Shown: piece by piece, positions 17,590 through 27,692 of the stretch | Numbering within the stretch: the stretch's first letter is position 1 | Layout: every line of letters begins with the position of its first letter | Assembly: GCF_000306235.2 (NCBI RefSeq) | Contig: NZ_AKWZ02000001.1 | Span: 248,001 to 312,000, forward strand | DNA from: Leptospira fainei serovar Hurstbridge str. BUT 6 | GTDB taxonomy: Bacteria; Spirochaetota; Leptospiria; Leptospirales; Leptospiraceae | DNA: 64,000 nt | Direction: 5' to 3' | Made by a program: the position numbers and the translations under genes | Notes under the pieces: generated by a model | Databases searched by the model: none | Told to the model about the DNA's origin: nothing | What the model saw: the letters and a program-made list of their open reading frames with translations, nothing else

Positions 17590-18975
17590 ATGAGAATTTT
17601 CAAATTTCCTTATTTTCTTTGTTTCATTTCGCTGGTTCTTCTTAACTGCCTAAAGACAGAATTTAAGTTCTGCGACGATTCGGGTATCTTTACGACCGCC
17701 CTCTTACAAGGTTTTAGCTCCCGAAAAGGCTCATCTTTTTGCGGATATCTAAAATCTCCTTTACCGACGGCTTCTTGGACCCGTCTCTTAGGGGCAGCCG
17801 GAGCATCCACGCAATCCAGCGGGGTGACCGCTGACGGTTCTGGAAACGTTTATGCCGCCGGTAGTTCGACTGGAAGTTTGGATGGAAACGCTCTAATCGG
17901 GACCCAAGACGCGTTCGTGGTCAAATACGATACGAACGGGAACAAGCAATGGACGAGAACTTTGGGGACCGCAGGGGCTAGTTTAACGACAAGCGGAATC
18001 GCCTCCGACTCGTTCCAAAACGTGTACATGCTTGGTTCGACAAATTTGAGCCTGGACGGGCAGGCGTTTTCGGGAACTTCCGATTTGTTCCTTTCGAAAT
18101 ACGACACAAACGGAAATAAACTTTGGACTCGTCTTTTAGGAGCCCTCGCGAATGCCACTCTTCCGATGGGAATCGCGACAGATTCTTTCAACTTTATCTA
18201 TATAACCGGCTATACGAACGGAAATTTGGATGGAAACGTACTGACCGGCTTGTACGATTTATTTCTTACTAAATACGATCCGAACGGAATCAGGTTATGG
18301 ACTCGCACTTTAGGAGTTTCGGGAGCACACACGCAGTCGAACGCGGTAACTTTAGATTCCTCTAATTCGGTTTACATGACGGGTTACACGACCGGAAATT
18401 TGGATGGGAACGTCTTGGCCGGAGGGCAGGATTTGATCGTGGTCAAATACGATTCAAACGGGAACAAGCAATGGACCCGTCAGTTGGGAGTGGCGGCGGC
18501 TTCCGAAACCGGAAACGGAATAGTAACCGATATGCGAGGAAATATCTACGCGACAGGGAATACGAACGGTAACCTGGACGGCCAAACTTTAACAGGTACG
18601 TTTGCTTTCTTTGTCGTAAAATACGACAATCAAGGTGCGAAGCAATGGACCCGCCTTTTGGGCACCGGCGGAACTTTTACCTACGGATTGGGAATCACAT
18701 ACGATTCCTTTAACAACGTCTTCATTACCGGAAATACGGGAGGCGGACTGGACGGTAATACTCTTACCGGAACCCAGGATATCTATATGACGAAATACGA
18801 TTCGAACGGAGTAAAACAATCCACTCAACAAGCGGGAGTGACGGGATCCAGCTCGACTGCTTCCGGAATCGTTTCGGATTACTATGATAATATCTATAAG
18901 ACAGGATATACCGCCGGAAATTTGAACGGTCAAATCCTCGTCGGAACGAACGCACTTTACATTATAAAGAATTAA
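17590..18975 (+). CDS. SBBP beta-propeller repeat lipoprotein
   Basis: 461 aa. The N-terminus is a lipoprotein signal with a Cys in LVLLNC. After a short Cys-containing stretch, residues 63-461 form seven repeats of exactly 58 residues. Each opens WTR-LG and includes a VY..G.T.G.LDGN segment and a VVKYD.NGNKQ close. These are SBBP repeats, expected to build one seven-bladed propeller on the cell surface or in the periplasm. The last blade is shorter and degenerate at its start (STQQAG). No enzymatic motif is seen. Adhesion or binding is a common guess for such proteins but is unproven. No strong ribosome site is visible. Confidence 0.85.
   Translation: MRIFKFPYFLCFISLVLLNCLKTEFKFCDDSGIFTTALLQGFSSRKGSSFCGYLKSPLPTASWTRLLGAAGASTQSSGVTADGSGNVYAAGSSTGSLDGNALIGTQDAFVVKYDTNGNKQWTRTLGTAGASLTTSGIASDSFQNVYMLGSTNLSLDGQAFSGTSDLFLSKYDTNGNKLWTRLLGALANATLPMGIATDSFNFIYITGYTNGNLDGNVLTGLYDLFLTKYDPNGIRLWTRTLGVSGAHTQSNAVTLDSSNSVYMTGYTTGNLDGNVLAGGQDLIVVKYDSNGNKQWTRQLGVAAASETGNGIVTDMRGNIYATGNTNGNLDGQTLTGTFAFFVVKYDNQGAKQWTRLLGTGGTFTYGLGITYDSFNNVFITGNTGGGLDGNTLTGTQDIYMTKYDSNGVKQSTQQAGVTGSSSTASGIVSDYYDNIYKTGYTAGNLNGQILVGTNALYIIKN
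17776..18972 (+). repeat. Seven 174-bp coding repeats (SBBP)
   Basis: Repeat units begin at 17776, 17950, 18124, 18298, 18472, 18646 and 18820, an exact 174-bp period with no indels; the last unit is cut short by the stop. DNA identity between units is partial, so the array is old or diversified. Confidence 0.8.
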
Positions 18976-18977
18976 TT

Positions 18978-18993
18978 CATTGTTTTCACAATG
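18978..18993. terminator. Short stem-loop after the SBBP gene
   Basis: CATTGT-TTTC-ACAATG starts 3 bp after the stop codon. The 6-bp stem is weak and lacks a T-run, so it is only a candidate end signal. Confidence 0.3.
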
Positions 18994-19189
18994 GATTTCG
19001 GTTTCTTAGGCGGTTCGCTAGTTTTACCATTTTTTTTAAATTGGAAATATTTTGACTAGCGGATATTTAAGGAACGATTCGAGGAGAACGGTTCTTTTTA
19101 CATACAAAAATCGACAACATTGGGAATCTATAACTTTCCAAGGAAAGGACGGGTTTCGTCAGTGCCTGTCACGGAAGATAAGAAATAAA

Positions 19190-20542
19190 TTACTCGTCGC
19201 GCACGATTCTGAAATAATTACCGTCTTTCCAATTTTCGTATTTAGACCAGGAAATTTTCCTTCCCTTAGGTATATAAGGAGAATCTAATTCTTTAGTTTT
19301 CATTCCGTGAAACAGGGAATAAATTCCGACTGCTAACGAGATCGCCACATCTTTTCTTCGCTTCGTTAGAATTTTCATATCTTTTTCTTTATCGATATAA
19401 CCGATTTCAAGATATGCGGAAATGGCATTGATAAATGTCGGCAGACTATAAGTGGAAATATAGGGATCGTTGATCGGTCCTGGATGAGATAGTTCGGCGT
19501 CCTCGGTCGGTATGGAGCGAAGTCCGTACTGAACAAACCGCATCAATTCGACTGCCGCAAAGTTATTATCGCCGCCGAATCCTTCTGGTCCGTCTTCCCT
19601 TCTCCATAGTTCAGCCTCGGAACGTTCTCGATCCCAAAACGGACCTTTTGCGGAATACTCGGAATGCTTTTTTGCATAGGGACCGGGGCCTCCTAGTTTG
19701 GCCTTCTCGATCCAGCCTGCGGAGTCCGTGTATTTCCAGGTTACCATGTTTTGACGATACCCTTCAAAATTTGCGAGGTCGGATTTCTTTCCTGACTTAT
19801 TCGGCCAGTAACCGTTAAAATAAATCCACGAATCTGCGACTGCGTTTTGCAGTCTCGACCATTCCATCTTGAATCGCATCCATTCGCTCCAAGGTCCATT
19901 CTCGAAGGATTTCGAAGGAGCTCCCTCTGAAATCTTACGCAACGCGTAGAACGTACGGTATGACGGAGTGAGAACTGCGGCCATTCCACCGGGATGGTCT
20001 TTCCAGCTCGGATTCAGATGCAAAGAAAGCACGAGATACGGACGATATGCGTTGATTCTGGATATTCTCCCCGGCCGAATTTTACCGGACTTCTTATCGG
20101 GGTAATCATAAAGACGATAATTAGCGTTCGGGTCGGAAGATAAATCGACGCCCTCTTCGGAAGCGGTCTCTTCTCGAGTTAAATCCGAATCGATTCTAAT
20201 CCAAGGCAAAGAATCATCCGTAAAACGTTTTGCGTGTCCTTTGAACGTCTCGAAACCCTCCAAAGTTTTCGTAAGGTCTAAAATTTCCTTCACTTCTTTG
20301 GCCAACGCTAGAACGACTTCGCTTTCTCTCCGTCCCTTGGATTTGGCTCCGGCTTTATAAGGTTCCAGGTACTTCCGAGTAACCGGATCGTATTTATCTC
20401 CGTGCTCTTCTTTAGGCTTGAGATCGAGGCCGCCATGCCCGGGATCGATTAGAATATTAAACGTTTTTTTCGGAACTTCCTGAGAAGAGAGAGAAGTTGT
20501 AAAAAAAATAATGATTAGAAAAATTGGAAATTTTTTGCCCAC
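19190..20542 (-). CDS. N-acetylmuramoyl-L-alanine amidase (Amidase_3)
   Basis: 450 aa with a signal peptide (~1-21). Zinc-ligand motifs of the AmiC-type family are visible: IDPGHGG with the first His, [14 protein letters not shown] with the Glu, and VLSLHLNP with the second His. A distal EIGYID holds the catalytic Glu. Between the first two motifs and later there are long insertions rich in charged and aromatic residues, making it larger than the usual catalytic domain. It would cleave the bond between muramic acid and the stem peptide in the periplasm, for cell separation or wall turnover. It lies downstream of a small exported-protein gene on the same strand, separated by a hairpin. Confidence 0.82.
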   Translation of the reverse strand: MGKKFPIFLIIIFFTTSLSSQEVPKKTFNILIDPGHGGLDLKPKEEHGDKYDPVTRKYLEPYKAGAKSKGRRESEVVLALAKEVKEILDLTKTLEGFETFKGHAKRFTDDSLPWIRIDSDLTREETASEEGVDLSSDPNANYRLYDYPDKKSGKIRPGRISRINAYRPYLVLSLHLNPSWKDHPGGMAAVLTPSYRTFYALRKISEGAPSKSFENGPWSEWMRFKMEWSRLQNAVADSWIYFNGYWPNKSGKKSDLANFEGYRQNMVTWKYTDSAGWIEKAKLGGPGPYAKKHSEYSAKGPFWDRERSEAELWRREDGPEGFGGDNNFAAVELMRFVQYGLRSIPTEDAELSHPGPINDPYISTYSLPTFINAISAYLEIGYIDKEKDMKILTKRRKDVAISLAVGIYSLFHGMKTKELDSPYIPKGRKISWSKYENWKDGNYFRIVRDE

Positions 20543-20620
20543 TTAAGGAAACGATTTTATCCCGACGGATTCGTGTAAAGCTTGTTCCTTTGCGAAAAGA
20601 TGAAAGAGGCGATAGGGAAA

Positions 20621-20646
20621 TCCGGGACAAAGCAAAGCGTCCCGGA
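20621..20646 (-). terminator. Strong GC stem-loop after the exported-protein gene
   Basis: TCCGGGAC (20621-20628) and GTCCCGGA (20639-20646) form a perfect 8-bp stem with a 10-nt loop, 17 bp past the stop at 20663 on the - strand. The following tract is only ATTTCCC, so termination may be partial, leaving some read-through into the amidase gene. Confidence 0.5.
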
Positions 20647-20662
20647 CAATGAACGGATCGGA

Positions 20663-21418
20663 TTAAAGTTTTGATTCGGAAAAAATCAAGTTTCGATTAT
20701 CGCTAAGATCCACTTTATATTTCTCGCGGACTGTCTTGCTCTCTTCTTCCGGTTTCAAGCGACTTAGGATCGAAATTCCATATTCTTTCGCAAGGCGTAG
20801 ATGGATCAGGCTGTCTTTAAACCGAGAATCTTTTCTCATTCTTTCCGCCTGAATATATTCGTAATACGCAATTTGCAGCTTATGATGATTTTGAGAAATA
20901 TCTCGACCTGCAGTACCCTTGGCAGCGCCGGCTGGTCCTTGTTTTTGCTCCACACCGACAATCGTGTCCGCACATTCGCCTAAGAGTTGATCCACTTTCT
21001 GATTATAAAGATCGGAAAATTTCCCGTACAATTTGTTTGTAGCGAGTTCAGTCTCTTTGGTTTTGCGACCGGAAACGACGTATTTTCTCATTAAATAGAA
21101 TTTATAGGCCTCGTTATATTTTTTCCAAATGGAATCAAACTCTTCCTGCGACCCCTGAACTTGAGAACCGAAATTCTTCACGACGATATCTAAAGCCGCT
21201 AAATCGTGTTTAAGCTTAGCTTGAGTGGAATCCAAGGTTCTGGCATAGTGAAATTCTTCCAGATAATCGCCCTGATATTTCGGATCATCGGCAACGCTTG
21301 CCAGCTCCGCCGTTTTCGAGTCGTTGGCTTGCGGCTTATTTTGTGCAATCACGCTGTAGGAAGTGACCAAGAGAAATCCTAATACCGCGAGCTTCATAGG
21401 GAAAAAACTTTTTGTCAT
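20663..21418 (-). CDS. Conserved-looking exported protein, helical
   Basis: 251 aa from ATG at 21418, chosen because GAGGGGG lies about 8 nt upstream; the frame extends to a TTG at 21439, but that overlaps the ribosome site. A signal peptide covers ~1-26 (ends VIAQ). The remainder is largely helical and charged, without a recognised family: motifs such as [23 protein letters not shown] and [16 protein letters not shown] are seen. One mature Cys. It has its own likely promoter (21438-21467). It sits between an O-methyltransferase gene and a cell-wall amidase gene, and a role in the envelope is plausible but unproven. Confidence 0.7.
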   Translation of the reverse strand: MTKSFFPMKLAVLGFLLVTSYSVIAQNKPQANDSKTAELASVADDPKYQGDYLEEFHYARTLDSTQAKLKHDLAALDIVVKNFGSQVQGSQEEFDSIWKKYNEAYKFYLMRKYVVSGRKTKETELATNKLYGKFSDLYNQKVDQLLGECADTIVGVEQKQGPAGAAKGTAGRDISQNHHKLQIAYYEYIQAERMRKDSRFKDSLIHLRLAKEYGISILSRLKPEEESKTVREKYKVDLSDNRNLIFSESKL

Positions 21419-21437
21419 GCTATCGCCCCCTCGCGGC

Positions 21438-21467
21438 AATATAGCACATTCTATTGACGAGTAACAA
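21438..21467 (-). promoter_or_regulatory. Promoter-like pair for the exported-protein gene
   Basis: On the - strand, TTGTTA (21462-21467) and TATATT (21438-21443) are spaced by 18 nt, ahead of the GAGGGGG ribosome site and start at 21418. A 16-bp palindrome TTTTTACTAGTAAAAA (21470-21485) covers the stop codon of the gene just upstream. Confidence 0.5.
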
Positions 21468-21475
21468 GCTTTTTA

Positions 21476-22162
21476 CTAGTAAAAATCGATACAGATTAGC
21501 CCGTCTCCTGCGGGGAAAAGAGTATAAGGCAAGCCGGATTCTTTTAAGATCGCCCAGAAGGAACGGATCGCTTGATCCGAAGGCGCCTGGCGATCCGGAT
21601 CGGCCGGCCTCCCGTGCCAGAGCACATTGTCGAAAACGGTCCTTAGCCCCCTTCCCTTTCCGGAATCTCGAATCAATTTTAGAATTTCCGGGTATCGAAT
21701 CTTATCGCAATCGACAAATAGAAATTCCCTTCCGTCTATCGACGCCGAAGACAAAAATCTTCGCAGAGCTTCCACACATTCCCCGCGTAGAAGTTCCACT
21801 CGAGAGGAACTCCCGTCCAATCGATCCAGATGGGATTGAGTCGTTTCCATAAATTGAATTTCTCGATCCACACTTTGGATTTTAGAGGTTTCGTTCAACG
21901 CGGAATAAATCCAAATCAAGGACACTCCATATCCTGTTCCTAATTCAAGGACTCTTACGGGTTCCCATGACGAAACGAGAAAGGCGAGTACCGCGCCTGA
22001 GGCGGGGGAAAGAACAGGCACTTTATCTCTCGAAGCATTTTCTTCTATATGATAGAGCCAAGGATATGGACGACGAACAAGATCGCGATCGATCCATTCT
22101 TCAAGACCGTCTTTGTAGAGAGACAGACCTTTTTTATCCGGTTGTTTTTTTGAATCAGACAT
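21476..22162 (-). CDS. SAM-dependent O-methyltransferase
   Basis: 228 aa from ATG at 22162. The layout fits the Methyltransf_3 family: motif I VLELGTGYGVSLIWIY binds S-adenosylmethionine, followed by SVDREIQFMETTQSHL (acidic residue for ribose), LLRGECVEALRRFL, FLFVDCDKIRYPEIL and RTVFDNVLWHGR. The DNVLWHG/FVDCDK pair corresponds to the metal-binding region of catechol-type enzymes. The substrate is unknown. No signal peptide. It starts 27 bp after the RNase Z-like gene in a leftward run that begins with two M16 proteases, so co-transcription is likely. Confidence 0.82.
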   Translation of the reverse strand: MSDSKKQPDKKGLSLYKDGLEEWIDRDLVRRPYPWLYHIEENASRDKVPVLSPASGAVLAFLVSSWEPVRVLELGTGYGVSLIWIYSALNETSKIQSVDREIQFMETTQSHLDRLDGSSSRVELLRGECVEALRRFLSSASIDGREFLFVDCDKIRYPEILKLIRDSGKGRGLRTVFDNVLWHGRPADPDRQAPSDQAIRSFWAILKESGLPYTLFPAGDGLICIDFY

Positions 22163-22189
22163 ATTCAAAATTTCTTAATAATGTCGCGC

Positions 22190-23020
22190 TCATTCTGGCA
22201 GAAAAAGGTGAAATCGATCCCTTTCCGAAGCTGGAATTTTCTTCGCAATTACTTTCTTAATATAAGGAATTGGATAACGCTTTGAGAAATGAATGAGTAC
22301 GATTTTTTCGTTTTTAAACGCGGATAAATTATGAAGAATTTCATCCAAGTGGATATGTCCCCATTCCCTCGCCTTCGCGACGTCACGCTCTTCGTCGATG
22401 TATGTGCATTCCAGAAAAATTACTTCCGACTCGGCGACGTCCTTGTGAGCGAGTACATATTCGATTTTTGTATCCCCCGAAAAGCTAACGACCGGCTTCG
22501 ATATGATTTCATCGATCGGTCCCGAAACTTTTTTTTTCTCGGATAGTTCGTTAGGGTTCAACCCTTGAAATTCCGCTTTTAACTTTTTCTTGCGTTCGTA
22601 CACGGTGTAACCCTGTGAAACGACCCTGTGAAACGTCCGCCAAGGTTTGAAGGTGTGATACGGATCTATTTCGACTTCCTCACCTTCCGCAACTCCGAAT
22701 AATTCATATCGATAAGGAAAATCCTCTATCTTGGAATAGAGGGCCAAGATTTCGTGTAGAGGAGCTTCCAATTCTTTCGGTACGTAAATTTTAGGAGGGG
22801 TAAGTTTACGCAAGGATCTCTGCGAAACGTAATAAGGAATTCCCGCCGAATGATCCAAATGAGCGTGAGTCAACAACAACTTACCGATATGAATCTTATT
22901 AGGATTCTGATGACCGATATCGAACATCAAATTTAAGTTCGACATGATAATCGAAGTGCGAATTCCTCCTTCGGAAATTCCCTCGTAAGAATATCGCTTA
23001 TGTTCGAAACGACTTTGCAT
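22190..23020 (-). CDS. Metallo-beta-lactamase-fold hydrolase, RNase Z-like
   Basis: 276 aa. Metal-ligand motif [10 protein letters not shown] (residues 51-60) matches HxHxDH. Further ligands appear as [16 protein letters not shown] and LIHFSKRY. The order and the GDT element fit the tRNase Z/ElaC branch, but it lacks a clear exosite arm, so tRNA 3' processing is not certain; other MBL hydrolases look alike. It begins 1 bp after the upstream M16 gene ends and is followed 27 bp later by the methyltransferase gene. Confidence 0.75.
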   Translation of the reverse strand: MQSRFEHKRYSYEGISEGGIRTSIIMSNLNLMFDIGHQNPNKIHIGKLLLTHAHLDHSAGIPYYVSQRSLRKLTPPKIYVPKELEAPLHEILALYSKIEDFPYRYELFGVAEGEEVEIDPYHTFKPWRTFHRVVSQGYTVYERKKKLKAEFQGLNPNELSEKKKVSGPIDEIISKPVVSFSGDTKIEYVLAHKDVAESEVIFLECTYIDEERDVAKAREWGHIHLDEILHNLSAFKNEKIVLIHFSKRYPIPYIKKVIAKKIPASERDRFHLFLPE

Positions 23021-23021
23021 C

Positions 23022-24455
23022 CTAGGGAACGGGGTCCTCCGGACCGATCACTTTCGAAGAGGGTAGATCCTGCTGAACCGAGGTTTTCGGTCCTGAAACG
23101 ATCGCGGTCAAACCATCTCTACGGAAATAAGTTTTTCCGACTCTTCGCAGATCTTCCAAGCTCACCGCTTGAATTTTATCCCGATAGATACGAAGATAAT
23201 CCTTCGGCATACGATGCTCCCTAAAACGAGCCTCATTTCTTAGAATTTCCAGAGAATCGGTAAAAAGAAAAATGAATTTATTAAGAATCGCTTCTTTAGC
23301 GGTTTTTAATTCTTCTTCGGTTATTTTTGAGAAGGTTCTATCGCTTAAAATCTCCCCCATTAAATCATAAACTTCCATAGTCGTTTGCGATTTAGTTTGG
23401 GTCATGAAAAAAATCAGCGAATGATCCTTTTCAAAAATCGGGTGACTAGATGAGGAATAAGCCAATCCCTTTTCCGAACGGATCCTGCTCATAAAATAGG
23501 AATTAAATCCGCCACCGCCGACTATATAGTTCAAGATCTGGATCGCATAAAAATCGGGATGATTGTGCGCGGGCCCGACTCCTAAAAACAGCACGACATT
23601 CTGCGTGTTGCCTTTGTCTACGACAAGGTTTTTGTATCCAACAGACTTTAAATTCTTCTCAAGTTCAGCTTGCGATAACGACTCGGAGTCCTTCTTTGCT
23701 ACTTCGTCTGAATTGGGCAATACTTCGGCCAAAAAACCCGACACCTCCGAATCCTGCCATTCTCCGGTAACTAAAACCGATTTACGGGATTTTAAAACGA
23801 CATTTCTATAATAGTCGGAAACGCCTTCCTCGCTCAATCCGTTCAAACGCGCTTGGGAAACGGAAGTGCCTCGGATTTTTCCTTTGTAGGCAAGCTCCAA
23901 CGCTTTCCGACCGGCAAGAGCGGCAATATTGTCGTTTCTTCGCTTAATCTGTTCGCCTAACTGCAGTTTTGCGATCTCGAAAGCATCCTGACCGAACTTG
24001 GGTTGTCTCAAAAACTCGGAAATTAGAGCCCTCGATTCTTTATCGTATCTAGTAAGCCAGGAAAATGTTAAGGTAACCGTTTCCAAGTCCGAATCGACGC
24101 GTAATCGTGAACCGTACGATTCCCATACTTCTGCAAAAGATTCGCCTGGATGGGATTGAGTTCCTCCTTTCTTCCATGCTTCGGGAAGGATTTCCGACAA
24201 TTCGTATTTTATTTCAGGATAATAAGAAGGCCCCGCGTAGAAGGATATTTCCAAAGTGCGCAGCGGGAACTCGCCGTTCGGTAGAAATAGAACCCGAGTA
24301 TTCGCATCCAATTGAATCTCTTTTATCTCAGGAAAATGAAATTCAAGAGGAGGGATCTTAACGTTCTTAACGAAATCGCCCGGCGCTGAATTCATACCGG
24401 CGGGCAAAAGTAGGAAAACTAAAATGGAGGAAAAGGTCGATCGAGAGAATTTCAT
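23022..24455 (-). CDS. M16-family peptidase-like protein, non-catalytic partner
   Basis: 477 aa with a signal peptide. The fold is that of M16B proteases, but the zinc motif HxxEH is missing; the aligned position reads [11 protein letters not shown]. The Arg/Tyr substrate-binding pair of the second subunit is kept in [16 protein letters not shown]. This is the known division of labour in heterodimeric M16B proteases: one subunit brings zinc, the other the R/Y pair. Its gene overlaps the catalytic partner's by 4 bp (24452-24455), supporting coupled synthesis. It probably acts in the periplasm on peptides or misfolded proteins. Confidence 0.82.
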   Translation of the reverse strand: MKFSRSTFSSILVFLLLPAGMNSAPGDFVKNVKIPPLEFHFPEIKEIQLDANTRVLFLPNGEFPLRTLEISFYAGPSYYPEIKYELSEILPEAWKKGGTQSHPGESFAEVWESYGSRLRVDSDLETVTLTFSWLTRYDKESRALISEFLRQPKFGQDAFEIAKLQLGEQIKRRNDNIAALAGRKALELAYKGKIRGTSVSQARLNGLSEEGVSDYYRNVVLKSRKSVLVTGEWQDSEVSGFLAEVLPNSDEVAKKDSESLSQAELEKNLKSVGYKNLVVDKGNTQNVVLFLGVGPAHNHPDFYAIQILNYIVGGGGFNSYFMSRIRSEKGLAYSSSSHPIFEKDHSLIFFMTQTKSQTTMEVYDLMGEILSDRTFSKITEEELKTAKEAILNKFIFLFTDSLEILRNEARFREHRMPKDYLRIYRDKIQAVSLEDLRRVGKTYFRRDGLTAIVSGPKTSVQQDLPSSKVIGPEDPVP

Positions 24456-26020
24456 TTTTGCTCTCCCTCTGAGGTAATTAAATCACCAACCGTCAAATTG
24501 CGAGGCACGAAATATTTCGTAGCCACTCTTTTTATGTCCTCGGGAGTGACTTTATCCAACTGAGAATAATCGTCGAAAATCGCCGCCCAGTTTCCCGCTA
24601 AGAGCTCGTAATAAGTCAACACGTCCGCAAGCTTGCCATTGCTATTCAACCCGCGAATATAATCGGCAACGATCTGATTTTTTATTTTTAAGAGTTCTTC
24701 GTCGCTTACGGATTCTTTCTTCAACGTTTCAATTTCCTCCCAAATAGAGGTTTCGATTTTATCGGGATCGGCGCCTCGGACGTTCGTCACGTAAATGGCA
24801 AATAGACTATCGTATCTTTCGCCAGGCTCGCCGGTCCAACAGGACACTTTCTGAGCCAATTTCTCGCGCAGAACAAGTCGTTTATACAATCTGCCCGTCT
24901 CGCCCTGCGTTAATATCGCGTCGATCAAATCCAAAACCGGTCGATCGATATGCGGCGGTGCCGGCGTTAACCAACCCATTACTTTCATCGGTCCCGAGGA
25001 ATGGCGAACGCTCACTCTCCGAGTGTCATGATCGTAAGATTCTTTCTGGCGAATCGGCTGCGCGGGACTTCCGTCAGATATATCCTCGAAGTATCTTCGA
25101 ACCAGCGCTTCCGCCGATGCGAAATCGAGATCGCCGACAATCGCAATCGCCATGTTTCCCGGACGGTAATTTCTCCGGAAAAAATCTTCCGTTTTATCGA
25201 TATCCAAAAACGGAAGATTCGATTCGTAACCGATCACGGGCATACGGTAAGGATGCTTTTCAAATGCCGCTCCTAAGAACTTCTCCCGTAAAATTCCGAG
25301 TCCTTGATTATCGACCCGCATTCTCCTTTCTTCCAGAACGACATCCCTTTCCGTATAATATTCTCTTAATATAGGATTTTTAAGCCGATCCGATTCCAAT
25401 TTAGCCCATATTTCCAATCGATTTGACGGAAGCAAAATCTGATAATTCGTGACGTCGTCGGTCGTGTATGCGTTGAAACCTGTTCCGCCGTTCTTATCAT
25501 AGATATAGGAATCTTCGTTCGAAACGACAAATCTTCGATGAAAATCCAAAAGACTCCTAAATCTAGTCTCTAAAACGGCTTTTTCTTTTATAAAATCTTT
25601 CGGAATCGCCTCCTTATTCCGAATATATTCAATTTCCTTAATACGATAGGAATCTAAGCGCTTCCCCCATACGCGAATCTGCTCCAGATAGAGTTTTTCC
25701 TTTTCATAATTATTCGTTCCTATATTTTTAGTTCCTTTAAAAAGCATATGCTCCAGCAAATGCGCAGTGCCTGCGATTTCCGGAGTTTCATCCACGGAAC
25801 CGACTAAGAATTTCGTATATACGGCAACGGTAGGAGATCCTTCTCGCTTCATTAAAAGCAGTCGAATTCCGTTCTTAAGAACGACTTTTCTGACCCTTGC
25901 TTCAAGGGATGTCCGAATACGAGAAAATAGGTCTTCTTCGGCGTTCAAACCGACAAAGGAGGAAATGAAAATGAGGGCAAAAAGAACCGTTCGTTGTGTT
26001 TTCGGGAAGAAGTTCCACAT
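24452..26020 (-). CDS. M16-family zinc protease, catalytic subunit
   Basis: 522 aa. The signal peptide runs to ~27 (GLNAEE). The zinc motif HxxEH is HLLEH at residues 87-91, in the context GTAHLLEHMLFKGT, and the distal Glu lies in the LEIWAKLESDRLKN region. C-terminal half has the typical NMAIAIVGDLDF element. A ~60-residue insertion between the motif and the Glu is present (KEKLYLEQIR to FRSLLDFHRRF). It is the first gene of a leftward run: catalytic M16, non-catalytic M16, RNase Z-like, methyltransferase. Substrates are unknown. The divergent lipoprotein gene starts at 26105. Confidence 0.87.
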   Translation of the reverse strand: MWNFFPKTQRTVLFALIFISSFVGLNAEEDLFSRIRTSLEARVRKVVLKNGIRLLLMKREGSPTVAVYTKFLVGSVDETPEIAGTAHLLEHMLFKGTKNIGTNNYEKEKLYLEQIRVWGKRLDSYRIKEIEYIRNKEAIPKDFIKEKAVLETRFRSLLDFHRRFVVSNEDSYIYDKNGGTGFNAYTTDDVTNYQILLPSNRLEIWAKLESDRLKNPILREYYTERDVVLEERRMRVDNQGLGILREKFLGAAFEKHPYRMPVIGYESNLPFLDIDKTEDFFRRNYRPGNMAIAIVGDLDFASAEALVRRYFEDISDGSPAQPIRQKESYDHDTRRVSVRHSSGPMKVMGWLTPAPPHIDRPVLDLIDAILTQGETGRLYKRLVLREKLAQKVSCWTGEPGERYDSLFAIYVTNVRGADPDKIETSIWEEIETLKKESVSDEELLKIKNQIVADYIRGLNSNGKLADVLTYYELLAGNWAAIFDDYSQLDKVTPEDIKRVATKYFVPRNLTVGDLITSEGEQK

Positions 26021-26104
26021 ACCAACAGCTTTTCCCTCGAAAGCGTTAATGTCGAGAAGTTCCGAGAAAAAATCCCGCTGGTTTTTCCAATGGGATTTAC
26101 GAAA

Positions 26105-26782
26105 ATGGGAACTATGCTCCGTTGGATAACGGTCTTAATTACCCTTACTCACATCGCTTGCGAACCTGCGGATCCGGAGTTTCGTCGGAAAGCCTGGGAT
26201 AATGTATCGGATACCGGTTTTATTTCCCGTGAATATTTTCAGGTAGTAGTTACGGTTCCGATTCCGAATCAGGAGAGACCGATTCTTGAATTGCGAGAGG
26301 AGTGTCGCGCAAGGGCGCTTCGACGCAGGGACGAGATTACGATTCCAGTGATAGTAACACAACTTAGGGAAGAACGAAAATATCTAAGAGGAACTGCGGA
26401 GCAAACAAGAGTTCCCGCGTATATTCCTCCGGCGCAACACCCTCAGGTCGGAGTGACGGGAGGTGGCGTTTCACCCGGAATGGCAACGGCCTCTATAACT
26501 CCGAATCAAACTCAAACTCCTACAACCGCTTCGCAACCCGGAGCATCCACAACCCCGGACCGCATCGATACTCAAAAAGAAATTGAAAAGAAAAAGAAAG
26601 AAAATGTAAATGCCGACTTTCTCGCTTATCGTGCGGCTTTTTCGTGGTTCTTGGATAAATTCTTCCTGTATAGGGAAGATTATACGGATCCGAAACGATG
26701 TACTTTGGTTTACAGAATTGTCGAAGCTGATTTGTTAGAGCGAATTTTAGAATCCCCGATCACTAATCTTCCCATAAGGTAA
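26105..26782 (+). CDS. Lipoprotein with P/T/Q-rich linker
   Basis: 225 aa from ATG at 26105 (other in-frame starts at 26090 and 26114; choice uncertain). The N-terminus reads MGTMLRWITVLITLTHIAC, a good lipobox. The mature part has an N-terminal domain with YFQVVVTVPIPN and an LREECRARALRRRDE helix, a low-complexity segment rich in Thr, Gln, Pro and Gly (~120-165), then a charged, aromatic C-terminal domain. The same YxVVV...R.RAL pattern occurs in the next gene's product, 14 bp downstream, so the two look like relatives in one operon. The function is not recognised. Confidence 0.7.
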   Translation: MGTMLRWITVLITLTHIACEPADPEFRRKAWDNVSDTGFISREYFQVVVTVPIPNQERPILELREECRARALRRRDEITIPVIVTQLREERKYLRGTAEQTRVPAYIPPAQHPQVGVTGGGVSPGMATASITPNQTQTPTTASQPGASTTPDRIDTQKEIEKKKKENVNADFLAYRAAFSWFLDKFFLYREDYTDPKRCTLVYRIVEADLLERILESPITNLPIR

Positions 26783-26796
26783 ACTCTGGAGCCTCT

Positions 26797-27219
26797 ATGC
26801 AAAGTAAAACTATTGCGCTACTTATTCTACTAATCATTTCACTCGTAGTTTGTAAAACTCCGAAAAAAGAAGACACGCCCGTCAGCGGAACGAAATCCGT
26901 AGTGCAGGAGTCTGCTCCCGCCGAAGAGGATCAATTCGTCAAAGCGACGGAAGGATTTATCAATTCTTCCACTTATCAGGTCGTCGTTTCTTCGCTGGAA
27001 GGCAACGAGCACGAAGCATTAGAGCTATCCAGAAAAAGAGCCTTAAATTTGTTTATTGCCGAAAAAGGAGAGCTATTTCGACCTACGGATCGAAAAATCC
27101 TAAAAGAATTGGTGGAGACGAAAGGAAAGATCGTCAAAACTTCGAAGCCGATCAACGGGAAAACGTATTATCTTTTTCATATCTCCCAACCTGATCTAAA
27201 AGTCGAATTGAAAAAGTGA
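26797..27219 (+). CDS. Small lipoprotein related to its upstream neighbour
   Basis: 140 aa. The signal MQSKTIALLILLIISLVVC ends at Cys19, a canonical lipobox. After an acidic linker (to ~50), the core reads STYQVVVSSLEGNEHEA, then LSRKRALNLFIAEKGE. The YQVVV core plus the R-A-L helix match the gene just upstream. GGAG sits 5 nt before the start. A strong intrinsic terminator follows at 27230-27275. The pair is envelope-located by lipobox; its job is unknown. Confidence 0.75.
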   Translation: MQSKTIALLILLIISLVVCKTPKKEDTPVSGTKSVVQESAPAEEDQFVKATEGFINSSTYQVVVSSLEGNEHEALELSRKRALNLFIAEKGELFRPTDRKILKELVETKGKIVKTSKPINGKTYYLFHISQPDLKVELKK

Positions 27220-27229
27220 CTCAAATTAG

Positions 27230-27275
27230 AAGCGGGCTCCGATCGGCAAGAATCGATAGCAAGGACCCGCTTTTT
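27230..27275 (+). terminator. Intrinsic terminator of the lipoprotein pair
   Basis: AAGCGGGCTCC (27230-27240) pairs with GGACCCGCTT (27263-27272), with one bulge, and a T-run ends the structure (TTTTT at 27271-27275). It begins 10 bp after the stop at 27219. Confidence 0.75.
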
Positions 27276-27692
27276 CGAATTCTATTTCGCATTTCTCCTA
27301 TTGTAATACAATGAAACATCGATAATACTAAAAATAGCGTAGAATCGCTGGATTTACGCGACACTCTTTTTAATCGGTAATTTTGAGAAAAGAATAAGAT
27401 TTCAAATGAGAATCCGAGGGTGTCAAAAAAGGCAATGTATGCAAAAATCGCTTTTATTCGATTTATAGATTTTTTTTTCAATTGCTAATTTTTTCGCATA
27501 TATACCGAAGAGATGACGGCGAACGGAATATTCAGATTGATGGATTCACGTTTATAAATTCAAAAACTACTCGTTTGAGGGATAAAAATTTCTTGAGCTC
27601 ATCATTTTTCAAGAAATCATTTTACGAAATGTTTTATACTCTCGGGAAATTTTGTTGTAATTAACTTTATATTTTTTTTGAATTAAAGTTGA
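27276..27692. other. Intergenic, AT-rich
   Basis: 417 bp upstream of the FG-GAP gene. Short frames at 27221-27481 (-) and 27482-27664 (+) have no ribosome site or recognisable motif. Long A/T runs are present; I could not define a promoter. Confidence 0.4.

Noticed and set aside
27221..27481. 86-codon - strand frame
   Set aside because: It starts in the terminator of the lipoprotein pair and is low-complexity, with no signal for translation.
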